Of a stretch of 64,000 bases of DNA, positions 35,211 to 46,079 are shown one piece after another. This DNA is from Nectonema munidae (taxonomy: Eukaryota > Nematomorpha > Nectonematoida > Nectonematidae). A model generated the notes under the pieces. That model was not told the origin of the DNA. It saw only the letters and a program-made list of their open reading frames with translations, and did not search any database. Both the position numbers and the translations under genes were made by a program. Positions within the stretch are counted from its first letter, which is position 1; each line of letters starts with the position of its first letter. The DNA lies in contig JAUIRK010000707.1 in the NCBI GenBank assembly GCA_030549495.1, forward strand, positions 42,731 to 106,730. Direction: 5' to 3'.

Positions 35211-36204
35211 AGATTTATTTATTTAAAGCGTCACTGGTGCTTATCAAAGACTGTGTAGTAACGGTAAAATAACATCATTATTCATTATATATAAACACAT
35301 TCAATATAGAAATATATTTATCATAAAAAAATGAGTTCTTTCTGACATCCCCAGCATATCGGAAGTGCATTCCATAATTTAGGAGCATAAAAGGGAAACA
35401 AGCTTTGTTCCCAATCAGTAGTTGCATCAGGAACTGAGAGCGTGAGAGTGTTGTCAATAACTTTCAATTTTTCAAATAGATATCTTGCTTTGTAAAAATA
35501 TAAGCATTTATTAACTATCTTGAGTATTTTGAAATTAATTATTTTTCTTACTTGAATCCAATGATAATTCCAGTTAACCATTTGATGTGCTTTCAAATCT
35601 ACCCAAATTTGAAATAACTCTTCCACAAGAGTTTTGAAAAATCTGAAGTTTTTTTCTCCTTTTTAGATATTGTAAATAAAAGTGAATTGCAATATTCAAG
35701 CTTGTTTACCACTAAAGAATTTATTACAGATTTTAGATTAGATTGATTTAGATATTTCTTCACAGTTCACTTTAAATCTAATCATTTTATAAATAAAATA
35801 TCATGTGCACATTTGTCATTTAGAAATTTAAATCATTTATCTTTATATTGGAGTCAAATAAATATTCAAAAGTATTGGGCCCAAAACCGAGCCTTGAGGT
35901 ACTAGTCATATTTAAGAACAAATATGTATCCCTTTATGCAAGTGGAATGAAGGTGTGAAGAAAATATAATTCAAATCATTTTAAAGATTTTTAATTCCCA
36001 TTTGATTTCCCAGTATTTTAAAAGCAATTTTCTATTGACAGTATCGAAATCAGATGATAAATCAATTGTAAAAAATACCACAAGTGAGTTTTTTGAAATT
36101 GAACTTTTAAAATCATCACTTAAACTTAGTAACAAACTTTCAGTACTGTGGTGTTTATAAGCAGACTGATGCTCATTGTGCACTTTTTTGAATTTCAAGA
36201 TGAT

Positions 36205-36343
36205 TTAAACCCTTTCGTGACCAATGTATCATATATGATACACAAACAATTTTACCTTCGTCTGCTTTTTCAAATAGTTTTGTATATGAATCTTCTGCTT
36301 TTTAATAAATATCGTCTGATTTTTCTGGTCACGAAAGAGTTAA
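36205..36343 (+). mobile_element. TTAA MITE, copy E (variant palindrome)
   Basis: Bounded by TTAA (36205-36208 and 36340-36343), with the ends ACCCTTTCGTGACCAATG and, inverted, CTCTTTCGTGACCAGAA. The palindrome here is TGTATC-ATATAT-GATACA, unrelated in sequence to that of copies A-C but in the same position. The GTCTGC boxes are kept (TCGTCTGCTTTTTC, TCTTCTGC, TCGTCTGAT). Confidence 0.9.
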
Positions 36344-36349
36344 GTCTAT

Positions 36350-36487
36350 TTAACCCATAAAGTACCGTAGAAATCAGACGATATCTAAAAAAACGCATAC
36401 GATTTATATTCAAAGTCATTGAAAAAAGCAGACGAAGATGAAATTACTTATGTTCCCAAATGGGAGCATTGGGACTTAATGGGTTAA
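36350..36487 (-). mobile_element. TTAA MITE, copy F (adjacent to E)
   Basis: Bounded by TTAA (36350-36353 and 36484-36487). It belongs to the A-C subfamily, with palindrome TGTTCCCAAATGGGAGCA. It lies only six bases from copy E in the opposite orientation, both inside the LINE reverse transcriptase. Confidence 0.92.
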
Positions 36488-37994
36488 AGCAACTCTTTCT
36501 GTTAAGAGACTTAAAAATGATAAATTTGAAATAGGGCTAAATAGATTAAATTTATTTCCTAAATCAGAATTTTTCACTTTTGTTTTCATATCTTCAAAAC
36601 TTACCTTTGCTAACGAGTTATTAATAAATTTAACATAAATAGGAAAATATCTAAGCAAAATTTAATTATTTCTGCGTTTAGCATGTCCAATTTTCCGGGC
36701 TTTATTTCTTCTCTATATATAATTTCTAAAAGTTCAGTTTCATTTGTAAAATAAATTTCATTTAAATGTATTAAATCATTATTAGTTGGAAACAATATTT
36801 TATCATCTAATAAAGAAAGATCTGAACATGATTTTTTAAGTCAATTGATAAATTTTCTATTTTTTTCATGAAAAAATTTATTGAATTAAAATGATATTGC
36901 TGCTTTCTTTTGAGGTTTAGCAAGTTTTTTATTGTACTGTACACAGTTTTAAGATAATTGCAGTTATTTACACAATTGTTAAAATATTGAATTTATTCTT
37001 TTCTAATAATGTTGAACACTTTTTTCTAAGAAGTTAAGTATATTACATGGGAAATTTGATTTAACCCACTTTTTAAAAGCGTTTTTTCTTTTGTTGCGTA
37101 CTTTGATAAAACTTTGTGATCTATCCATTTAGGTTTATTTGCAGATATCTTTGGTTCTTTTACTTTACATTACTTGTTCTATAGTTTTAATATGAGTTCA
37201 TCAAAACTATTAATGTTTTCTACAATTAACATGTCACATAAACATGTTGGAAATGGCAATTAAATTTTTTCTTGAATTTAAATTTGCCCCTTTAAATAGA
37301 AATTGAAGTTCTAAAATTTTTGGAAGAAAATTTGCTCCAAACCTTAAATTTATATGATTTAGCTATTACATTCCCTAAGTTCCCATAAAATAGATGAAAA
37401 TTTTTGTACTAAGTTTTATTAACAAAACATTTTTAAGCTAAGTGTTAAAAAAGAATATTTAGGAATTAACATGCTATAAATTTTATTTCTGTAATAGAAG
37501 ACTTGTTTGTTTAAAATATATTTAGCAAATATAATAAGGTCATTTTTCCTAACTTGTGTATTCTACTAGATTAATTTAACTTTTTCAGTTACAGTAATCA
37601 ACAGGGATAAAGCTTTTAAGCTTTTAATTATAGAAAATACTTTCTTATATAGTTATGTGCTATAAAAATATTTGCCCGCTGAAAAATTTAAGGGCTCTTG
37701 TTCAAATTATTGGCTACATTACTGCCTCTGATCAAATATAGCTCAAATTCGCATTATTATATCATTAAAGTCGAAATGAATGAAAAAATTTAGTTTTTAA
37801 ATAGTCATTTTAAGACTTAACCTTAAAACGAGAAAAATAATATGGATGATCTACTCACAAGCCAAACGAAAGGCTTTTTCGCGTCCCATGAAATCACATT
37901 CAAGGATTCATATAAACCTATTTCCTATTCAAGGGTCCCTTCCCTCGCTCCCTGAGTTGTGCTATATCTTTAACAAATCTATTCTTTTTTATAG

Positions 37995-38172
37995 TGTTGC
38001 GAAAAATACCTCTTGCTTCTCCCACAAATGAATCCATAGTGTTTAAAGGTTTGGTTGATTCAACTTTGTCTCTAGGTGCAAATTATCAAACCTTTCTCGA
38101 CTCAACCAATGAAAGCTTAGTGTCAAGCGTAGTTGAAGGATTACAAAAGGCTTCTCAAAATCTAGATTTTCA
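37995..38172 (+). CDS. Eleven-exon gene, exon 2
   Basis: Acceptor TTTTTTATAG at 37994; donor TTTTCA|GTAACA. Entered in phase 1 and left in phase 2, with 58 full codons. The product (LRKIPLASPTNESIVF, then LVDSTLSLGANYQTFLDS and SSVVEGLQKASQNLDF) is not low complexity and reads as a genuine conserved segment with short amphipathic helices. No family was recognised. A piggyBac element starts 200 bases downstream in the next intron. Confidence 0.7.
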
Positions 38173-38378
38173 GTAACATTTTTTTTCAAATTTTTCTATA
38201 GTAATTTTTATTTTATGAATCCAATAAACTGATTATAATGAATGCCTATACTTAGACTATTTCTGATGATTGGTTGTTTGTAAGTTGCACATTGAAGGGT
38301 TCAATGTGGATGATTGCCGAATTTTTACACCCCAAGTTGGGTGTAGGTAGTCCATGCATAATTTTGGTGGGTCTATGA

Positions 38379-40148
38379 CCCTTTAAAGTCTAACGTTCCC
38401 TTTTTGGGAACATAAATTTAATTTAAAAACAAATATTTTAATTTTTATTACTTTTTTTGACATAAATCTAATAAAAGAAAAGGAATACAACAATCTAAAA
38501 AAATAAAATGTCTGAAATATTTTTTTTTATCTATTTTTTTTAGATTTGAAATAAACGTTTTTTTACTTCTGAACTGCAAATTATCAAGAGTTAGTTGTGC
38601 AAAAAATTTGACTTCATATTTAAAAGTAATTATTGTATAAACTTTAAGACTTAATATATCAATAGTATTTAAAATTAAAATAAAAAAAAATTAAATTTAC
38701 ATAAAGCATTTTTTATATAACTTTTATGTTCCCAAAATGGGAACGTTAGTCACTTCAGTCACCAATGATTTGTTATCTGCTCCAATTTTCTCGAAAACAA
38801 TGTCCAGAGATAATTTTAAAAAAATTAAAATATACATTCATCTTGCTGACAATTAAAACTTAGGCAATTCAAAACTCGCCAAGGTGAAACCTTTTTTAGA
38901 TATGTTGAAAAAATCATGCCAACAATTTGGAATTTTCCACGAGTTTTTAAGCGTTGATGAATGCATGGTTCCATATAGAGGTCTGCACAATGCAAAACAA
39001 TTTATAAAAAACAAGCCCATCAAGTTTGGATACAAAATATGGATGATGTGCAGTAGTGACGGATTTCCATATAATTTTTCAATATATTGCGTAAAAGAAA
39101 ATAAAAGAAGTAGGCCTCTTGCTTTCGACGTTGTTCAGAAAATGATTGAGCCTATAAAAGAACCAAATAGACATGTGGTCTTTTTTGACAATTTTTTTAC
39201 AAGCTATTCTCTTTTATCGGATTTAGCTTCAAAAAACATAAGAGCGTGTGGTACAATAAGGGGAAATCGAACAATAGAATGCCCTTTGTTGGACTCTAAA
39301 GAATTGAAGAAGAATGAACGTGGACAGTTTGGTTATCGTTCAGACGGTGTTGTTTTTTGCGTGAAATGGAAGGATAGCTCAGTCGTTACTTTAGCAAGCA
39401 ACTATTACGCGTTATCTCCTATAGGCAAAGCTGAAAGAAGATCAAAATCCGAAAAAAGGACAATCATTCTACAACCATATATTGTAAAAATGTACAATAC
39501 TGGTATGGGTGGAGTAGATCAGTGTGATCGTTTTCTTTCATCATATAGACCTAAATTGAGATCTAAAAAATGGTGGTGGAATTTATTTTCACACACAATA
39601 AACTTATCCGTTGTGGCTTCTTTTAAATTTTTTAAGATAATAAATCAAAATTCTACGATATCTCATTTAGAATTCAGAAAAGAAATCATTAGTTATCTTT
39701 TGAAAGCTGAAACTGAAAGAAAAAGAAAAGGTGGCAATAATGTCCCAGTCCCAAAATCAGTAAGATATGATGGAATAAATCACTATTTAGGTGATATAAA
39801 CCAAGGAAGATGTGTAGTTTGCATGAAAAACATGCGGCTTTTGTGTTTGAAATGTGAAAAAAGACTGCATAAAAATGTTTTGACGCCTATCACGTCAAGT
39901 GATACTTCTCTTTATTAATTTTCAAAATTTTATTTGTATAAATAAAGTTTTCGTTGAAAATTTGGGTTTTAATTGAATTTTTTGAAAAAATATACTTAAC
40001 TGTCTAACGTTCCCATTTTGGGAACATTAAAAATTGCACCCACAAGTTTTTTTGATTTTAAATTTTAGTAATACTATATAATACATTAAGTTTATTCTAT
40101 TTAATTTTTTTCAAAAAAAAAATTTTTATTACTATATTCCGTCTTTAA
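38379..40148 (+). mobile_element. piggyBac-like element 2, N-terminally truncated
   Basis: The outer inverted ends are CCCTTTAAAG (from about 38381) and CTTTAAAGGG (to about 40153). Three copies of a terminal-type motif occur: GTCTAACGTTCCC-TTTTT-GGGAACAT (38384-38411), its inverse near 38727-38752, and TGTCTAACGTTCCCATTTTG with GGGAAC (39998-40025). So the left 370 bases look like a MITE of the same family joined to the transposase. It lies in the 38173-43692 intron, sense to the gene. No TTAA pair was seen at the borders. Confidence 0.75.
38884..39918 (+). pseudogene. piggyBac transposase, C-terminal two-thirds
   Basis: A 344-codon open frame with all three catalytic Asp regions: LSVDECMVPYRG (first), HVVFFDNFFTSYSLL (second) and GMGGVDQCDRFLSSYRPK (third). 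It also has KPIKFGYKIWMM and GTIRGNRTIECP. The C-terminus keeps a short zinc-finger-like CVVCMKNMRLLCLKCEKRLH. Just upstream (38760-38855) the same frame shows SAPIFSKTMSRDNFKKI, but a stop (TAA at 38854-38856) separates it. The first half of the family's N-terminal region, about 150-200 residues, is missing and replaced by the MITE-like sequence. Confidence 0.85.
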
Positions 40149-40604
40149 AGGGTTGCCATGCTAAGTCGATAAATCTGAAAAAGAAATTATTTTCTCTCCT
40201 GGTTTGCACATTAGGGGAGAGGCATGTGTGTAATCTGCAGAATGCACACCTAAGAATAATTTTTCTTGATTTATGTTTTTATTGTATTTCTTTTTTAGCT
40301 CCTCCTTTTAAATATATAATTTATTTTTGATTATTTTCTATAATAATATGATGGGTAAGCAAGAAAAAGTAACGAAGTATATGGGGCATATTATGACAAA
40401 GTTCAATAATGTTATACTTTTTTCCTGAAAAGTTTTAATTAGGGAGACCAGAGCCGCACGAGCGTGGAGGCAAACTTTTTTTTTTATAATTTTTAAATTT
40501 TGTTTTAAAAAAATTTGTCTGAAACTCCGCCTTAAAACAAGTAAATATGGAAATTCTACTCACAAGCCAATCACTTCTTTCAATGTTATAAAAAATTAAC
40601 AGGC

Positions 40605-40989
40605 AGTAAAACTTTTATTTATGAAAAAAAGGAACGAAAACCCTTATAACGATAATTTCCGACCACTATGTTCATCAACAAGTCATCATACCGTTCGCAA
40701 ATTCCTTCATTCATTTCTAATCTTGTTGTGATAAACCTCGGCGTACTGCGTTTCCTTCCTCGCACTTAATTGTTCAACGGTATGATGATCTGTTCATTAC
40801 CATTGTGCTCGAAATTTTATCTTAACCCGTTAACGCCCAATGTCGACTTTACAAAAATAAAATCGCCTGCGTTTATCAATGCTCTTTAATACAAATCTTC
40901 GGCTTTACATTAGATATCGTCTGATTATTCTGGTCCCTAACAGGTTGATAAGGGTTTTCGTTCCTTTTTTCATTAATAAAAGTTTTACT
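40605..40989. mobile_element. Foldback MITE, split by a TTAA MITE
   Basis: The arms are complementary: AGTAAAACTTTTATTTATGA (from 40605) pairs with the reverse complement of 40944-40989, and TCATCATACCGTT (40683-40695) pairs with 40776-40790. The right arm is interrupted by MITE copy G (40822-40948); removing G restores about 90-base arms and a loop of about 75 bases. The AGTAAAACTTTTATT end is shared with the hairpin element at 49823-49994. Confidence 0.8.
40822..40948 (+). mobile_element. TTAA MITE, copy G (diverged)
   Basis: Starts TTAACCCGTTAACGCCCAAT at 40822 and ends GGTCCCTAACAGGTTGATAA. The GTCTGC-like boxes are weak (CGCCTGCG, TCGTCTGAT). It is inserted in the right arm of the foldback element, so it is younger than that element despite its divergence. 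Confidence 0.75.
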
Positions 40990-41169
40990 TATTAATATAT
41001 TTCATTCCCCTTTTCATGATGACACAACCCCATTTTATCTACATGTTATAAAAAAGATATAAAATTTAAAAAAGTCAAAATTTCGAGCCAAAAGCTCATA
41101 GTGAAATATGCGAATTAGCGAACTCACTCACGAAAAGTGGACTATCAGGCATTACTTTTTACATGGGCC

Positions 41170-41205
41170 TCACCTTTTTGTTGGGGGGGGGGGGGGGGGA
41201 CATAC
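41170..41205 (+). repeat. Poly-G tract in a repeat end
   Basis: A run of 17 or so G residues following CACCTTTTTGTT. Like the C runs just inside the hAT element at 10178-12349, it probably marks a degraded element end, but no terminal repeat could be paired. Confidence 0.4.
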
Positions 41206-41289
41206 TATATTTTGTACCCTCCACTTTTTAGGATTTTATTCTTCCCTAAAGAAATTTTCAAATAATATTTCGATTTATTTAGAAGGTTT

Positions 41290-42640
41290 AAACAATAAAA
41301 ACGATGTATTTTAAATCATCCTTATTTCTATTTTTATATATAATAAACATTTTTCTTAAATTAATAAATCTTGGTTGATAATCTATCGGGTATAAGCTAG
41401 AAAAGTCTATTAAGAAACTCATGAAAAGTCCCTCTCAAATTTTCAGAATAAACGATGCCATTGACTTTTTATATCTAACAATTTTTTGTAAAAAAGTTAA
41501 GTTTTTTGACAAAATTTTTTAATATAACAAGCGACAAATTGCTAAAAAATTTATATTTTGAAATTATTTGTCATTTGGTTGAAAACGTGACCTTTACAAA
41601 TTTCAGCTAATAGAAGGTAAAGATATCGAAGCGTCTAGCTGTTTAACGGATAAGTAAAAATAAGAAGATAAATATTTGCAACTCGTACAGTGATGGACTT
41701 TTATCTCATTTATCCGCAATTCGATTCAGTTCTCAGTTTCTAAAGCTAAAATAAAATTGTTCTAATTTACTTAAAATAAAGTTTATATTAGTTATTTAAA
41801 AGTAATTAAAACGTATTTTTAATTCGCCCAGTATCACACGGAAAAATGTCACCAAATGAAAGTTTATACAGATGTATAAAATAAGTGGTTCTGAAGGGCC
41901 ATCAAAAAGTTGGTAGGAATAAATAAACAAGTGTGGTGAAAAACCTTTATTGATGAATTTTTTTATTGTTAAAATTTTTTTTATAAAACTTAATTTTTAC
42001 AATAATATACAAAAATAAAAAATATGTTAAATACCGAGTTTTTTTTTATAAAAATGAACTTATTATTTCTGATATTTTAATAAAAGGTCTAAAGTCGTTT
42101 TGAAATTTGACATTAGTACTCCCGTTTTCAAGGTGAAGATTTTGATTTTTTACAAAAAATGGCCTCTAATAATATTTTTCAAAATTCCTGAATGACACCC
42201 TGGGAAATAGAGTTGAAAATATTAATTATAACACTTGAGAAAACTTTTTTAAATATTTTTATTGGTCATGTTTTTCAGAAATTAAATTAATCAGAAATGG
42301 TTAAAAAAATTTAAAATGTGAAATTATTCCTTTGCTACATTTTAAAATTAAAAAATTATTTAAAAGTATTTATAAAGTTTTAAAACTTGAGCTCATGAAA
42401 GTTTTGCCACGGTTAATTAATAAGGAATCTTAAACATATTCAATCTAACTTTGGGTAATTAAAAATGATTTTTTGCCTAAGTAAATTGAATGAGACCTAT
42501 GTATTTACAATTTCCTATTATGCTTTTAAGATGTTGATAGAACCGAATATTGTGGCCTGCTAAATCTTTTTGCAAACCTAAACGCGGCCCACAACCTAAA
42601 ATCATTGCCCCCACCCTTTCTTTAAATGGATCTTTTGGTT
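41290..42640. other. Intron filler, nothing recognised
   Basis: AT-rich intronic sequence with no frame, RNA gene or repeat end that I can support. Confidence 0.4.
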
Positions 42641-42649
42641 GCTGAGAAA

Positions 42650-43142
42650 TGTGTCTCTACTCATACGACTTTCAATAAGTCAATCCATTTCAAACACTCT
42701 TCAATTGCTTCTTGTAGCATGTCGATACTAATTTCTCAATGACACGCGTTTCTTACAGACTCTGATAGAAAGTCTCTAAATTTTCCTTTTCATGACGGCG
42801 TTATTTTCAAACTGAATGATCTAGAGGCGAAAAGCGAACAACAGGCTCTATTACCTGTAGCTTCGGGTGGAACAAGCTCGTCATTTTTAGATAGAAGTTC
42901 TATGAAAAAAAACTTATTTCAAATTCCTTGTGAATAATTAGATGATCAAAGGCTAAGATTTCCAATCCTGATAACAAATGGTTGGCGTAAGTAAGGGCAT
43001 TCAGTCATAAAATCAAGTGCTCCAATTACTTTTCCATGATCCAAAAAAGCACTATTAAGATTTTAAAAACAATAATTTATAATGGATTTTTTTAACAAAA
43101 ATCATAATTAGATTAGTTGCAATAATATCGGATACAATTTCG
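42650..43142 (-). repeat. Dispersed repeat R, copy 2
   Basis: Inverted counterpart of 24778-25250, about 18 kb away. Homology stops at ACTCATACGACTTTC near 42660 and at AAATTGTATCC near 43142. Here no RTE sequence follows. On plus a frame (near 42754-42900, phrase SGGTSSSFLDRSSMKKN) stays partly open, but its meaning is unknown. Confidence 0.8.
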
Positions 43143-43692
43143 TTATTGTGATCTAGATATTTCCAACTATATGCTGTTATTCTTTTCTTGAAGTAACTTA
43201 CAAATAATCAAAAAATGTGCGGTTTATTAACATCCATAAAACTATCTTTTTTCTTGCAACCTTTTTTATTTTAGAAAGTTTCTATCGAAACTGCTTAAGA
43301 ATTTAACTTAACTTTTTTTTATTTTTTATAATTTCTAATCAGGTGATAACACGTAAGGTTTTGGAGCCAGACCCGGGAGTTCACTGCAGTCGGATATTTT
43401 ATAGGAAGAGAAGTCGAAGTTTGAATCGGAGCGGATTTTTTTGGGTATTAATAAAACTTTTTTTTTAAGTATTTTAAATAATGAAAAAAAGTTTAATTTT
43501 TTTGAACATGTGCAATGCCCTAAATATTTAAAATTTTTATGTTTTTGGAGTGGAAGTCGGAGTGAGATATTTTTTCTACAACTCTTCAATCCTAATAACT
43601 CCAATCAATTTATTTAATTAATCTAAAAATAAAATTGCATACTATTCTTAACATATTTTTAAATTTAACTTGATCCTATATTTACTTTTAAG

Positions 43693-43856
43693 ATCCTTTC
43701 ATGATAAGTCAAGTGATAAAACGGTTGTCTTTAACAAAAATAAAATGCTTAAACTTCACTTAAACAACCCCGTACTACTTAAAGAAATTTTGAAACAAGA
43801 TAGTTCCTTATTCCAGACATCTAACAACAATAAAAGTGATCAATCTTTAAATTTGA
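43693..43856 (+). CDS. Eleven-exon gene, exon 3
   Basis: Acceptor TTTTAAG; strong donor TTTGA|GTAAGT. Phase 2 in, phase 1 out, 54 full codons (SFHDKSSDKTVVFNKNK, then LHLNNPVLLKEILKQDSS and SDQSLNL). The upstream open frame from 43670 is intron. The strong donor and exact phase fit to exons 2 and 4 make this one of the most secure exons. Confidence 0.75.
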
Positions 43857-44202
43857 GTAAGTTTTTTTTTTCCTTTTTCACTTATTTTAATCATGTTAAC
43901 ATTATTCAACATGCGCCAAAACCTTTGTTTTTGTCTAATTCTACTTCGAAAAATCTTAGGTAGGTTTTGTTATCTGAATCCCAGAAAAAGTAGATATAAT
44001 CGTCTGCATCACCTAAAGATAATGATTGGATAAAATTGATTACTCCATCTTAAGTAAAATAATTTTTTAAACATTTTCAGCCCAATTTTTATAACCTGTC
44101 TTTTGTGCACCTTAGAGAAAATAAACATTATATATAACATTTTAAATAAAAAAAAATAGAAAATTTTTTTTTTATAAAAATATTATAAGCTGGCATGTAA
44201 GT

Positions 44203-44335
44203 TTAACTCTTTGAGGAGCATAATTTTGAAGACTAATTGTCTGCTTTCTTTTTCAATGGATTTTTATATATTTTAAGCAGACGATTATTATTTCTTGGTA
44301 CACTGGTGTCACCCTCGTCCTCAAAGGGTGCAAAT
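44203..44335. mobile_element. TTAA MITE, copy H (diverged)
   Basis: Starts TTAACTCTTTGAGGAGC and ends GTCCTCAAAGGGTGC, so the tips are inverted (CTCTTTGAGGA and CCCTTTGAGGA). It keeps TGTCTGCTTTC and AAGCAGACGATTA. The right TTAA is lost. There is a weak palindrome GGTACACTGGTGTCACC near the right end. Confidence 0.65.
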
Positions 44336-45420
44336 ATTGGATAATGTGTAACTTAGAAATTAGAACTGCCAAACAGGTTAATTTATTCTCTCTATTAAAT
44401 AAAACTCCTATATATATTTTTATGGAAAAATGATAAGAAAGTTAGATTCATCAGCCCTGAGTCAAACAAAGGAAAACAATTATCACCAAATAAAATAATT
44501 AAATTCTAACATTTGCATCACTCCAGTCAAATTTTATTGTAAAATTCATTGATACTCGTATCTTTGCAAGCTACTCTATCTGCTATTGGTCAGTCTCCAA
44601 ATTCTATCCTTTCTGACCCTGTCAGCAAAGGTTGTCTTCAACGCTTCTAAAAATGTATGTGTATCGTATACATAATACTTCGTTGCTAGTCGCACCATTG
44701 CTCCCAGGACAATTGGTCTCGGACAACTGCTCACAATATATTTATTTAAAAATATGGTTATTTAAAAAAATGAAAAAAATATTTAAGCTATTGGAAAAAA
44801 TGTTTAACTATTAATAAAAAATAAGAAAAAATTATTAGACTATAATTACAAATTTTGGGGTATACAATTTAATCATAATTAATTACGAAATACTAACTTT
44901 AAAATTATGAATCCGAATTTTTGGAATCTTTTTCTTCTTCATAGTTATCGTCTAAATATATATTTTTTTAAAATATGAATATACTCTAAATATTTGAGAT
45001 TAATTAGATGCGAATGTACTTCTTTTAACTAAGCTATCCAAAGTAAGATTTAATATACTTTTTCACCATATTTTTCTTTAAACTTTTATCTACTCATAAT
45101 CTAGTCTGTCTTTTGTTTTTGTTTTGACTTATCTTTTCCTTTATCGACAAGCCATTTTGGAAAAATGTAAGTGTTATAATTCATCGTTAAAAATAAACAC
45201 TATTATCATGTAACAACATTTGCTCAACATTTTTTAATTTTTCCTTATAAGGGTATAAATCTAGATCGTATTATTTTGAACTCGAAAAAGCACGTTTTGA
45301 ATTAAAATATATTTTCTATACATTTTAAAATATAAATTGCTATATAAAGTATGAAAGTTTTGTTATAAAAGCGGCAGTAAAGTTGGAGTATTTTTATAAT
45401 TTTCTTTTTTAAAAATTTAG

Positions 45421-45541
45421 ATGGGAATATTGAACTTCAACAACTATTTGTGTTAAATAATGCAGAACAAAAAGCGGATTCACAGTTGAGAAAAAGTTGC
45501 ATCAATGAAGATGGAGTTGTAAATACTAATTCAAGTGAAAA
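45421..45541 (+). CDS. Eleven-exon gene, exon 4
   Basis: Acceptor AAAAATTTAG; strong donor GAAAA|GTGAGT. Phase 1 in, phase 2 out. It encodes GNIELQQLFVLNNAEQK, then DSQLRKSCINEDGVV. The exact phase match on both sides supports it. No domain was recognised. Confidence 0.75.
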
Positions 45542-46079
45542 GTGAGTTTTTTTTAAATTTTTATCACATTCTAAAAATATTGAAGTTAACTTATTTATTT
45601 ATTTTAAATTTAAAAATCATTTTTAAACTCGATTTAGTCTTACTATCAAATTCATGTTTGAGAGTGAAAATATTCTAACTTTCACTTTTTTTTTTATTAG
45701 ATGAGGAAATATTCCTGCTTCACAGATTTTAAATATGAGTTTACTTGAATGACTGCTGAGTAGGGCAATTACTTTGAAAAATTTTTCGAAAAAAAATAAA
45801 ACCTGATCTTTTTTTAGGTGAATAATTTTATTTTTTGCTTAAAAATATAAAAAAAAACATTATTTTTAATAAAAAACCTTCCCCAGGACAACAAAAAATA
45901 AAACTACATTTATAATATATTTTCTGATTTTTATTAGATTCCAAAAAATTTAAAAAATATTTTTATTTTAGATAAAATATATTAATTTTTAAAATCAATT
46001 TATATAATTAAAATTAAAAAAACATTGTAGCATAATAAATTTATTTTTGTTTTATTCAGTTTATGGCGGAATACAAATC

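Larger units (their letters stand above)
35212..37480 (-). mobile_element. CR1/L2-like LINE, degenerate, split by two MITEs
   Basis: Read on minus: SPISNLSFLSLLTERVAL (RT start, near 36480-36535), the MITE pair, then HNEHQSAYKHHSTESLLLSL (36122-36181), FFTIDLSSDFDTVN (RT palm) and, in another frame near 35865-35900, VPQGSVLGPILLNIYL. The C-terminus has FPFYAPKLWNALPICWG (near 35339-35389), the CR1/L2-type ending. The 3' tail is an AAATAAATAAAT repeat at about 35214. Many breaks are present; it is older than the LINE at 27705. It lies in intron 1 of the eleven-exon gene, antisense. Confidence 0.8.

Noticed and set aside
43335-43604. GGAGTCGGAGCGG-type words like those of the hAT MITE at 33927
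   Set aside because: Terminal repeats and TSD could not be located, and word similarity may be simple-sequence convergence.
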